A DNA stretch of 5,842 nt from Mariprofundaceae bacterium (GCA_030950835.1 JAUZQU010000069.1:1-5842); one strand, 5' to 3'; shown: positions 1 through 5,842, counted from the first letter of the stretch. Numbers and translations: made by a program. Notes: generated from the sequence alone by a model not told the origin.

Positions 1-1450
1 CAACGCTGGTGAGCTTGGTAAACTCGATGCAGAGCGTATCAAACTCGAAACCCAGATTGACAAAATCGCTGGTGGTACAAAATACAATGGTATTGAGCTG
101 TTGAATGGTAAAGGCGCTGGCTCGGTTGGTTTTAATACCAACTTTAACGCTGGTACCAATACGACTGTTCTTGGTGCGAAAGTATCATCGGCTTCAACTG
201 ATGCTCCAAATGCGGTATATACGATGACCAATGTCTCTGCTACTTCAGCAGGAACACCTGGAGCAGCCACGCTGGGCGCTGATGCTGCTGCGCTTACTAT
301 TGGCACAACATCCACAACCAACATCAATGCAGCGTATACCGTTAGTCAAGACGCTACTGGTCAGATCACGGGCGTAACGTCAGTAGCTACTGGCGCAGCA
401 AACTTGTTAACTGATCCAGGTGGTAGTGGTGCTGTTGCTTTCGGTGCTAACCAAGTAAATGCGATCACGCTTTCTGATGGCACAGCTATGTCACTAACGA
501 TGGCAGCGGTTACTGGTGGCGCTGCAACAACCAGTACTATTGCTGTAACAGGTCAAGCTGTATCAGGCACAGGTAATGTTGCCATTACCAATGCTACTGG
601 TACAAACGTGGGTAATGTTGCATTCCAAGCTAACTCAACTGTAGATGCGCAATTGGACGATGGTTCAACATTGAGCATTAACTTTGGAGCCACTGCAGCT
701 GCAGTGGGTGGTGAAACCAACACTGTAACGATATCAGGACAAGAGGCATTTACAGCTGGTGCTAACGCCGGTTTAACTAGTGCATCGGTTGTGTTCGCAT
801 CGGGTGCAACCAAAACCTACAACATTGATGCTGATGCTACAGGTACAGTATTCACTATCCAAGATACTTCAAGTGGCTCAAATGTAGATGTTGGTACAGT
901 AACATTCACCAACGGTACACCTGAATCTCAACAAGTATTGCTTAATGATGGTAATAAACTATCACTAAGCTTCTCTGGTACTGCTGATACAGCAAACGTC
1001 GGAGCTGGTGCAGGTGGTAACTTGCTTACAGGTGGTAACGCAACTGCTGCCAACATGGCATTCCAAGTGGGCGCAAACAATGTATCTTCTGACCAAGTCA
1101 ACATTAACTTGGGCAACTCATACACCACGGCTTCTCTTGGCTTGGGCACTGGCGATTTGACTACGCAGTTTAATGCACAGTCTTATATCACCACTGCTCA
1201 AAATGCGTTGGATAAGTTGATTACGCAACGTGCCGATTTGGGTGCAACGCAAAACCAACTTGACTATGCATCTGCCAACCTGGCATCAGGTATTGAGCAA
1301 GCTGGAGCTTCTGTATCAGCAATTAAAGATGCGGATATGGCTTTGGAAATGGCTGAATTCACCAAAAACAAAATTCTCGTTCAAGCGGGTACGTCTATGT
1401 TGGCACAAGCCAACCAAGCGTCGCAGAACGTGATGTCTTTGTTTAGATAA
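1..1450 (+). CDS. fliC: Flagellin, filament subunit (5' end missing)
   Basis: This is the structural subunit of the flagellar filament, exported through the flagellar type III apparatus and polymerised under the FliD cap. The open frame is entered at base 2 and 482 residues are visible. The first visible stretch, with KLETQIDKIAGGTKYNG followed by LLNG, is the end of the conserved N-terminal D1 helix, so about 95-100 N-terminal residues are off the window. The TTG at 101 is the second Leu of that LLNG motif and not a start. The last 90 or so residues are the conserved C-terminal D1/D0: AFQVGAN near visible residue 353, then LGATQNQL, IKDADMALEMAEF and the terminal MLAQANQASQNVMSLFR. Between them lie about 320 residues of Ala/Thr/Gly/Ser-rich beta-type sequence forming the surface-exposed D2/D3 region. 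It contains imperfect repeats and almost no Lys or Arg. Glycine codons are mostly GGT, consistent with high expression. Family assignment is secure; the paralogue name (fliC, flaA and so on) is not. Confidence 0.97.
   Translation, partial: NAGELGKLDAERIKLETQIDKIAGGTKYNGIELLNGKGAGSVGFNTNFNAGTNTTVLGAKVSSASTDAPNAVYTMTNVSATSAGTPGAATLGADAAALTIGTTSTTNINAAYTVSQDATGQITGVTSVATGAANLLTDPGGSGAVAFGANQVNAITLSDGTAMSLTMAAVTGGAATTSTIAVTGQAVSGTGNVAITNATGTNVGNVAFQANSTVDAQLDDGSTLSINFGATAAAVGGETNTVTISGQEAFTAGANAGLTSASVVFASGATKTYNIDADATGTVFTIQDTSSGSNVDVGTVTFTNGTPESQQVLLNDGNKLSLSFSGTADTANVGAGAGGNLLTGGNATAANMAFQVGANNVSSDQVNINLGNSYTTASLGLGTGDLTTQFNAQSYITTAQNALDKLITQRADLGATQNQLDYASANLASGIEQAGASVSAIKDADMALEMAEFTKNKILVQAGTSMLAQANQASQNVMSLFR
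428..1018 (+). repeat. Imperfect protein-level repeats in flagellin central region
   Basis: Three copies of a roughly 45-residue unit can be aligned by eye at about 428-562, 611-751 and 893-1018. Each begins with a G-x-V-x-F strand (GAVAFGAN, GNVAFQAN, GTVTFTNG). About ten residues later comes a turn with DG (LSDGTAMSL, LDDGSTLSI, LNDGNKLSL), followed by an Ala/Thr/Gly-rich strand. The first two units also end alike (TIAVTGQAV and TVTISGQEA). A preceding segment with T-x-N-I-x-A and DATG recurs before units 1 and 3 (about 307-366 and 800-845), hinting at a longer composite unit. The DNA has largely diverged; the clearest short direct repeat is GGTAATGTTGC at 572-582 and 611-621. I infer duplication of beta-hairpin modules in the outer flagellin domains. 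Confidence 0.6.
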
Positions 1451-1464
1451 GTTCAGGTAATCGC

Positions 1465-1515
1465 TGCGTTTCTTTCCTTCAGTTTATGTGGAGGAAAGAA
1501 ACAAGGCTATTTTCC
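1465..1515 (+). terminator. Hairpin after flagellin, probable (leaky) intrinsic terminator
   Basis: GTTTCTTTCCT at 1468-1478 is perfectly complementary to AGGAAAGAAAC at 1492-1502. Three more pairs (one of them U-G) extend the stem inward to about 14 base pairs, with a loop of about 7 bases. The stem begins 18 bases after the flagellin stop. The downstream T run is short (TTTT at 1510-1513) and about 8 bases from the stem, so termination may be partial. That would fit an arrangement in which abundant flagellin mRNA ends here while some read-through supplies flaG-fliD-fliS. It could instead act mainly as a 3' stabilising or processing structure. Confidence 0.7.
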
Positions 1516-1529
1516 ATGTTATGTTTAAT

Positions 1530-1536
1530 AGGAGGT
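1530..1536 (+). promoter_or_regulatory. Strong ribosome binding site of flaG
   Basis: AGGAGGT lies 5 bases before the ATG at 1542, an essentially full Shine-Dalgarno match. It fixes the flaG start and shows that translation is re-initiated efficiently after the flagellin gap. No convincing sigma-54 (-24/-12), sigma-28 or sigma-70 promoter is visible between 1451 and 1541. Confidence 0.8.
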
Positions 1537-1541
1537 AAATC

Positions 1542-1961
1542 ATGAATCCCGTATCCCATATCACAACTGTATCCACGGCGCCTGTTGCTCATGTAGCTGC
1601 AGAACCCAAGGTATCGACGGTGAGTGCATCCAATGTACAAGTGGGGAGAGAGGCGGTAGTGCGTTTACAAGCGCAATCGAATCAACATAAAACGAACCAA
1701 AGTGGGCAACAAGCCCAAAACCATGAACAAAAAATCAACACAGAGGTGTTGGAAAGAGCAGTTTCAGCAGCTAATTTTGAATTTTCAGGCTCCAATGAAG
1801 GCGTGTCATTTACGTACAATGAAAAGCTCAATCAGCTTTATGTGCAAGTGATTGATCAGCAGTCAGGGAAAGTGATTCGTGAAATCCCGCCCAAAGAGTT
1901 CATTGAACATCAAGCAGCCATGCGTGAACGCATTGGTCTTTTGTTGAGTAAATTAGGCTAA
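1542..1961 (+). CDS. flaG: FlaG family protein
   Basis: A 139-residue protein. The C-terminal half, about residues 68-136, carries the FlaG pattern: NFEFSGSNEGVSFTYNEKL, then the strand LYVQVID, then the signature SGKVIREIPPKEF (about 108-120), and a final helix ending in GLLLSKLG. The first 65 residues are low complexity (Val/Ala/Ser, then Gln/Asn/His-rich) and look disordered, as is common in this family. There is no signal peptide or membrane segment. FlaG genes sit between flagellin and fliD in many polar-flagellated Proteobacteria, as here. In several species they affect filament length, although the molecular mechanism is not settled. The start is supported by the AGGAGGT 5 bases upstream. 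The TAA stop shares its last A with the ATG of fliD (TAATG), so the two are probably translationally coupled. Confidence 0.93.
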   Translation: MNPVSHITTVSTAPVAHVAAEPKVSTVSASNVQVGREAVVRLQAQSNQHKTNQSGQQAQNHEQKINTEVLERAVSAANFEFSGSNEGVSFTYNEKLNQLYVQVIDQQSGKVIREIPPKEFIEHQAAMRERIGLLLSKLG

Positions 1962-4300
1962 TGGCTGGTTTATCCTCCATATCAGGTTTGATTGCAGGTT
2001 TTGATACCAAAGGTGCAGTCAAAGAATTGGTGAGCATTGAGCAATATCAGATTGATAAGCTCAAAGGCAAACAAGAGCAGCAAACTGAGATTCAAAACGA
2101 GTTTGCCACCCTCAACAATATGCTGTTCAATTTCCGCAACACCGCAGCAGCCATGGCAGATCAAAGCTCTTTTTTCGCTTATACTGCAGACTTATCCAGC
2201 AGCAACCCTGTGGTCTCCCCTGCTTCTATCATTGATGTTACAGGTGGTTCAAGTGTCAATGCAGGCAGCCATACGGTGGTCGTGCAACAACTTGCCCAAG
2301 CCCAGCGTGATGCTTCAAGCTCCGCCATCTTAGACTTTTCAGGCACGGCAGCTGCCCAAGATAGTTCAGCTTTAGGTCTAGCGGGTTCTTTCACCATTGA
2401 AGGCATCAATATCAGCGTCAACACTGCCGACAGCATTCAAGACATCGCTTCAGCCATCAATCAACAAAATGCAGGTGCTTCGGCTACAGGTGTCTCTGCT
2501 TCGGTGATGAAGGTCAATGATTCTGACTTCCGACTTATCTTACAACATGACAGCACCGGTGCGACGGGTTTTAGCCTTGCAGGTGCTGATTTAACAGGCT
2601 CGTTATCTTCTCTGGGCTTTTCAGGTGGCGGACAAAGCTTACAAACTGCCCAAGATGCGATAGTGGATGTGGATGGTTTAGCCATCACCCGCAGCAGCAA
2701 CAATATTGATGATGTGCTCACAGGCATCACCCTCAATCTCAAACAAGCCGACCCTGGCACCACCATCACCTTAGGTGTGGATGTGGATACCGTATCTTTA
2801 CAAAATAGTGTGCAAACATTTGTCGATAGTTACAACGAAATCAAAGACTTCATCAACGCGCAATACAAGTTTAATGAAGAAACAGGAGGGCGTGGTTTAC
2901 TCGCCTCCGAAGCCTTGTTAGGCAGCATTCAATCGAGCATGGCAAACAGCCTGCTGACTTCTGTCCCCAACCTTGGCAGCGATAGAAATAGCTTGGTTAT
3001 GATTGGCGTTGAGCCTGATATTGAAGGGCGTTTGCTGATCAATGAAGATAGATTTTTAAACTTCTTAAACAGCGACCCTACTGCCATACGCGATGTGTTT
3101 GTAGCAGCTGGGAGCAGCAATAATCAACAGCTTGATTTTTTGGTGCACGGACAAAACACACCGTCTGGCATCTATGCCGTAAATATCACCCAAGCTGCAA
3201 CACGCGCACAAGTGACAGCCTCCATTGATTTAATTGCCAACCCACTCAGCGCCAACCAAAGCCTCACCTTAACCCAAACATCCGATGGCAGACAAGCCAT
3301 CATCAACCTCACCGCAGGGCAAACACAATTGGATATTATCAGTGCCATCAACACTGAATTGGACGCAGATTATACCGAAGAACATTTCCTTTCCACGGCA
3401 TTACAAACCGCCTCTGGTTTTGCCACAGCTTCCACACGTTTAAGTGAGCTTGTAGATAGTGGTGGTGCTTTGCTCAACGTCGCACAAGGTGATACCATCA
3501 CGATTGCGGGTAACAATCGCGGCGGCGCTAGTATTTTAAGCACGTTTACCATCATCGACCCTGCTTTAGACACCATCGCTGATTTGTTTTCCGCCATTCA
3601 AACCGCCTATAGCCAACAAGCCATCGCCAGCATTGATCTCAATGGTAATATCAGACTCACTGAAAATCAGTCTGGTGATAGCTTGTTATCTTTCACCATG
3701 ACTGCCAACAATGAATCCGCTGCAAGTTTAGACTTTGGCAGTGATACCGTTGCCACCGAAGGTCGTTATCCGCTGGGTTTAGAAGCTATTATTTTAGGCA
3801 ATGCCATACAAATTCAACACCAGTCTTTTGGCGCACAAAGCTTTTCAATTAGCCAAAGTGTGGATGGGCTTGGCATCAGCAACCAAACACTGACCGCTTT
3901 TGACATTGCTGGTAATATCAATGGTGAAACCACCACGGGTAGAGGACAAATGCTGATTGGCAGCGCAGGAAATATTGATGGTATGGCTATTTTTTATACG
4001 GGCAGCACTTCTGGCTATGTTGGCGATGTTACCGTAGGCATGGGCGCTTCAGCACGTTTAGAAGGTGTATTTGATACCTTCGCCAACCCTGTAACAGGCT
4101 TATTACAAAACCGCGTTGAGCGCTCACAAAATGATTTTACTTCACTCGGACAAAAAATTGCCGATATGGAAAGACAGTTGGAAACAAAAGTGTTCACGCT
4201 TACCCAATCTTTCATCAACATGGAAAGTGCAATGGCAAGGTTGAACACTTCGGGTGATTATCTCACCCAACAATTCGATGCGATGAACGCAGCGAACTAA
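1961..4300 (+). CDS. fliD: Flagellar cap protein FliD (filament cap, HAP2), long form
   Basis: FliD forms the oligomeric cap at the filament tip and promotes folding of newly exported flagellin. The N-terminus (SSISGLIAGFDTKGAVKEL, then a helix rich in Gln/Glu to about residue 60) is the conserved D0/D1 start. AGSHTVVVQQLAQAQ (101-115) is the classic FliD_N signature. Residues 145-205 contain a flagellin-IN-like segment (DSIQDIASAINQQN). DVDGLAITRSSNNIDDVLTG (236-255) and FVDSYNEI (287-294) are hallmark D1 motifs, followed by LLASEALLGSIQSSM and IGVEPDIEGRLLINE. The C-terminus (about 685-779) has GDVTVGMGASARL and a heptad-like helix ending in a FINMESAMARLN motif. At 779 residues it is well above the common 450-680. 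The extra length lies mainly between residues 384 and 640. It starts on the last A of the flaG stop and lacks a good Shine-Dalgarno of its own, so coupling to flaG is likely. Confidence 0.96.
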   Translation: MAGLSSISGLIAGFDTKGAVKELVSIEQYQIDKLKGKQEQQTEIQNEFATLNNMLFNFRNTAAAMADQSSFFAYTADLSSSNPVVSPASIIDVTGGSSVNAGSHTVVVQQLAQAQRDASSSAILDFSGTAAAQDSSALGLAGSFTIEGINISVNTADSIQDIASAINQQNAGASATGVSASVMKVNDSDFRLILQHDSTGATGFSLAGADLTGSLSSLGFSGGGQSLQTAQDAIVDVDGLAITRSSNNIDDVLTGITLNLKQADPGTTITLGVDVDTVSLQNSVQTFVDSYNEIKDFINAQYKFNEETGGRGLLASEALLGSIQSSMANSLLTSVPNLGSDRNSLVMIGVEPDIEGRLLINEDRFLNFLNSDPTAIRDVFVAAGSSNNQQLDFLVHGQNTPSGIYAVNITQAATRAQVTASIDLIANPLSANQSLTLTQTSDGRQAIINLTAGQTQLDIISAINTELDADYTEEHFLSTALQTASGFATASTRLSELVDSGGALLNVAQGDTITIAGNNRGGASILSTFTIIDPALDTIADLFSAIQTAYSQQAIASIDLNGNIRLTENQSGDSLLSFTMTANNESAASLDFGSDTVATEGRYPLGLEAIILGNAIQIQHQSFGAQSFSISQSVDGLGISNQTLTAFDIAGNINGETTTGRGQMLIGSAGNIDGMAIFYTGSTSGYVGDVTVGMGASARLEGVFDTFANPVTGLLQNRVERSQNDFTSLGQKIADMERQLETKVFTLTQSFINMESAMARLNTSGDYLTQQFDAMNAAN
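3110..3880 (+). other. FliD insert region with repeated cap-domain motifs
   Basis: FliD residues about 384-640 interrupt what is usually a short connection between the IGV...GRLLI segment and the C-terminal coiled-coil domain. The insert opens with SGIYAVNITQAATRAQ (402-417), which resembles the N-terminal signature AGSHTVVVQQLAQAQ. It then has two segments like the flagellin-IN motif: TQLDIISAINTEL (455-467), and GDTITIAGNN (510-519) leading into DTIADLFSAIQTAY (537-550) and IDLNGNIRLTENQSGDS (558-574). GNINGETTTGRGQMLIG (651-667) follows shortly after. From memory, similar long caps occur in delta-type Proteobacteria, so this may be a known lineage variant. It most likely forms extra outward-facing beta domains on the cap. 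Confidence 0.6.
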
Positions 4301-4314
4301 AATAGCAACAGCAC

Positions 4315-4319
4315 GGAGG
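4315..4319 (+). promoter_or_regulatory. Ribosome binding site of fliS
   Basis: GGAGG lies 5 bases before the ATG at 4325, inside the 24-base gap after fliD. It supports this start, which directly precedes the conserved YKAYQ motif. The gap is too short for an obvious separate promoter, and none is seen. Confidence 0.75.
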
Positions 4320-4324
4320 CAATC

Positions 4325-4846
4325 ATGTCAGGTTACAAAGCATATCAAGGGCAACAAATTCAAGGAGCAGGGCCATTAGGGCTTGTGGTATTAAGTTATG
4401 ATGCTTTATACAAAGCTTTAGGTCGCGCACGTTTATCCATTGAAAAAAACGACCTCGCACAAGAAGCAGATCACACTGCCCGTGCTATGGAAGCTATCAT
4501 TGAGCTTTCATCAAGCTTAAACTTTGAGGCAGGTGAAGATATTTCCACCAGTTTAGCAAGTTTATATGCCTATATGATGGATAGGTTGGCTGGAAGTATG
4601 TGTTCAGGGAAAACTGAGCATATTACTGAAGTCATGCAGTTGGTTGAAGTATTACGCGATGGTTGGCAGCAGTTGGCACAACAGCAAAGCAGCCAACAAG
4701 CAGCGGTTCAGGCGCAACCACTTGCTCAAAACCAAGCTGTTGACCCAGCAAGTGTCAGCCAAAAGCAAACGCGCCAAGAAACATCGCAGCAAGGTTATGC
4801 CAACATGACAACAACCGCGTCACGTTTAGATGGTTATGCCGCATAA
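4325..4846 (+). CDS. fliS: Flagellin export chaperone FliS with Gln-rich C-terminal extension
   Basis: FliS binds the C-terminal D0 region of flagellin in the cytoplasm, prevents premature polymerisation and hands the subunit to the export gate. Residues 1-118 match the whole FliS four-helix domain: YKAYQGQQIQGAGPLGLVVLSYDAL (4-28) is the N-terminal signature (usually Y...Q...S.E.L...LYDG). LNFEAGEDISTSLASLYAYMMDRL (65-88) is the conserved LDFE-GG...NL..LY.YM block, and VEVLRDGWQQL (107-117) closes the domain. FliS proteins are usually about 125-140 residues; this one has 173. Residues about 118-173 are a Gln/Ala/Ser-rich, probably disordered tail ending in ASRLDGYAA. The stop lies within a hairpin shared with the next gene's start. 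Domain assignment is strong; the role of the tail is unknown. Confidence 0.94.
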   Translation: MSGYKAYQGQQIQGAGPLGLVVLSYDALYKALGRARLSIEKNDLAQEADHTARAMEAIIELSSSLNFEAGEDISTSLASLYAYMMDRLAGSMCSGKTEHITEVMQLVEVLRDGWQQLAQQQSSQQAAVQAQPLAQNQAVDPASVSQKQTRQETSQQGYANMTTTASRLDGYAA

Positions 4847-4851
4847 TCATC
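4829..4851 (+). promoter_or_regulatory. Hairpin over fliS stop and downstream start codons
   Basis: GATGGTTATG at 4829-4838 pairs with CATAATCATC at 4842-4851 in 10 consecutive pairs (one G-U), closed by the triloop CCG. The 5' arm contains both candidate ATG starts of the downstream gene (4830 and 4836), and the 3' arm contains the fliS TAA (4844-4846). No good Shine-Dalgarno precedes either ATG. I infer that ribosomes finishing fliS open the structure and re-initiate, so the downstream protein is made only when fliS is translated. The palindrome could be chance within coding sequence. Confidence 0.45.
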
Positions 4852-5162
4852 CCTTAGTTGAACAATGTGAGCATGCTTTTCATAACATGCAACAGCACAT
4901 TCATCTGCGGCATTGGCAGCAACTTGACCATGCCGCAGAGCTTGTAGCTTCTAGTTTGCAAGCCCTAATCAACACATCAACCAACACCGCAAACATACCC
5001 CAACAAACACTATCCAACCTCGATAGAATGCACAGGCGAACCACCAGAATGTTGCACAATGCCATGTTATCCAACCGCCATGACATGGATGAAGTGCAAC
5101 AAGGTGTGCGCCAATTACAACGCAGCCAGAGGCAACTGGATCAAGCAGATGAAGTTAGATGA
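4830..5162 (+). CDS. Small FliT/FleP-like protein, putative flagellar export chaperone
   Basis: A 110-residue, soluble, apparently all-helical protein with no signal peptide or membrane segment. Residues 10-45 (HLRHWQQLDHAAELVASSLQAL) resemble the FliT pattern of a helix with W-x-x-L followed by a regularly spaced aliphatic helix. The C-terminal half (about 60-108) is an amphipathic Arg/Gln-rich helix (MHRRTTRML, VQQGVRQLQRSQRQL). Position immediately after fliS, with a 17-base overlap, is where FliT or Pseudomonas FleP is usually found, so a chaperone for FliD is the best guess; sequence similarity alone is weak. ATG 4830 or 4836 could be the start. Both lie in the hairpin at 4829-4851 and neither has a clear ribosome binding site. 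It is unusually rich in His (11, eight of them in the first 34 residues). It ends 8 bases inside the convergent kinase gene. Confidence 0.7.
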   Translation: MVMPHNHPLVEQCEHAFHNMQQHIHLRHWQQLDHAAELVASSLQALINTSTNTANIPQQTLSNLDRMHRRTTRMLHNAMLSNRHDMDEVQQGVRQLQRSQRQLDQADEVR

Positions 5163-5842
5163 TAGTGCGTTGTAAATATTCAACCAACAAGTCATGATTA
5201 AAGGGTTTTCGCATCAAATTGACATGTAAACTCGATGGAATGCGTTGATATGTATAACCTGTCATCAAACAAATCGGTAAACTTGTATCTTCTTTTCTGA
5301 TCGCACGCGCAACTTCAATACCATCCATATTCGGCATCACAATATCCATCACTACCGCGTCTAAATTGGAGCCATGTTCTCGCCATAAGGCTAAACCTTG
5401 CAAACCATCTTCAGCAATTATCACATCATAACCATGCTGTGATAATACTTCTTCCAACGACAAACGCTGCCCCTCATCATCGTCTACCAATAAAATTAAA
5501 CCACCACGTTCGGACTCTTTTATAAAATCCATCACCAAAGGTAAACGGATACGCACGGTGGTATGTGAGCCCTGAATACTTTCAATATCCAGCGTGCCAT
5601 TTAACTGTTGCATATAAGACATCGCACTGGTCAAACCCAGCCCCGTACCTTGACCAACAGCCTGGGTGGTGAAAAAGGGGTCTAAACAATGTTGTAAAGT
5701 TGCAGCGTCCATACCTCCACCATTATCATAAATGATAATTTCTACTGCTTGTCCATCCCCCACATGCACCTTCACCTCAATGACTTCGGCTAAGTTGTCT
5801 TGTTGTTGCGCCCTCTGCTGACGCAAAGATGTCGCTGCATTA
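5155..5842 (-). CDS. Hybrid sensor histidine kinase, C-terminal part (HATPase + receiver)
   Basis: The frame runs in from the right edge, and 228 C-terminal residues are visible. The first visible residues, NAATS (codons 5841-5827), fit the end of the kinase N box (N-x-x-NA), so the true start lies outside and the TTG at 5826 is not one. The ATP-binding domain continues with the G1 box YDNGGGMD (visible 38-45), F box PFFTT (55-59), G2 box GQGTGLGL (63-70) and the closing strand GSHTTVRIRLP (91-101). After a short linker comes a CheY-type receiver (about 115-228): acidic pocket DDD (120-122), phosphoacceptor Asp166 in VVMDIVMPNMDG (codon 5346-5344), Thr194 in LMTGYT and Lys212 in RKPF. All key residues are present, so both domains look functional. 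No output domain follows; the protein ends at the receiver. The signal, the sensor and DHp domains, and the partner regulator cannot be seen. Its convergent placement gives no firm link to flagellar control. Confidence 0.93.
   Translation of the reverse strand, partial: NAATSLRQQRAQQQDNLAEVIEVKVHVGDGQAVEIIIYDNGGGMDAATLQHCLDPFFTTQAVGQGTGLGLTSAMSYMQQLNGTLDIESIQGSHTTVRIRLPLVMDFIKESERGGLILLVDDDEGQRLSLEEVLSQHGYDVIIAEDGLQGLALWREHGSNLDAVVMDIVMPNMDGIEVARAIRKEDTSLPICLMTGYTYQRIPSSLHVNLMRKPFNHDLLVEYLQRTII

Noticed and set aside
101..103. TTG as a start codon for the flagellin frame
   Set aside because: The frame continues upstream to the window edge with conserved flagellin sequence, so this is an internal Leu.
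572..621. Spaced short repeats in flagellin as a possible CRISPR or phase-variation tract
   Set aside because: Only two copies of an 11-base word are present, without regular spacers or homopolymer or tandem tracts; they follow the protein repeat GNVA.
553..1149. Antisense open frames within flagellin, with similar ones across fliD and the fliT-like gene
   Set aside because: They lie opposite strongly conserved coding sequence, have no ribosome binding sites or recognisable domains, and are expected where the sense strand has few TTA, CTA and TCA codons.
1401..1416. TGGCAC resembling the -24 element of a sigma-54 promoter, near the end of flagellin
   Set aside because: There is no TTGC at the required spacing (AACC follows), and it lies in conserved coding sequence for MLAQANQ.
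1952..1962. ATTA-GGC-TAAT hairpin at the flaG/fliD junction
   Set aside because: A stem of only four A-T pairs is too weak to support; coupling is better explained by the TAATG overlap.
4674..4689. TGGCAC in fliS as a possible sigma-54 promoter for the fliT-like gene
   Set aside because: The -12 position reads CAAAG rather than TTGC, and the sequence is in the repetitive Gln-codon region where such matches arise by chance.
5824..5826. TTG as a start codon for the kinase frame
   Set aside because: In-frame upstream codons give NAATS, part of the kinase N box, so the gene continues beyond the window.

Overview
The window is a flagellar filament assembly locus from a Gram-negative, probably marine or aquatic bacterium. 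By eye the G+C content is moderate, in the mid-to-upper 40s percent. The gene order flagellin, flaG, fliD, fliS, small fliT-like gene matches the filament/cap/chaperone block of polar-flagellated Proteobacteria such as Vibrio and Pseudomonas. The very long FliD is more like the extended caps I associate with delta-type and other deep-branching proteobacterial lineages. I cannot name a genus from the sequence; any finer placement, for example Zetaproteobacteria, is only a guess.

Layout. Positions 1-1450 (+) hold a flagellin gene whose first 95-100 or so codons lie off the left edge. It has an intact C-terminal D1/D0 and a large Ala/Thr/Gly-rich central region with imperfect internal repeats. 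A 90-base gap follows, carrying a strong hairpin (1465-1515) that probably terminates or processes most flagellin transcripts. Next comes a tightly packed forward block: flaG (1542-1961), fliD (1961-4300, sharing one base with flaG), fliS (4325-4846) and a fliT-like small gene (4830-5162, overlapping fliS by 17 bases). On the opposite strand, convergent and overlapping the last gene by 8 bases, is the C-terminal part of a hybrid sensor histidine kinase (HATPase plus receiver domain). Its N-terminus lies off the right edge.

How the genes work together. The flagellin is the filament subunit. FliS is its export chaperone, and FliD forms the cap under which exported flagellin folds. FlaG modulates filament length or cap/filament behaviour. 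The last small gene is in the position of the FliD chaperone FliT (or Pseudomonas FleP). The kinase may belong to a separate signalling unit or may be a flagellar/chemotaxis regulator; the visible part cannot decide.

Nothing here is a wholly unknown system. The points most worth a second look are a hairpin that encloses both the fliS stop and the start codons of the fliT-like gene, the roughly 250-residue insert in FliD that repeats cap-domain motifs, the Gln-rich extension of FliS, the His-rich fliT-like protein, and the repeat-built, almost Lys/Arg-free outer region of the flagellin.
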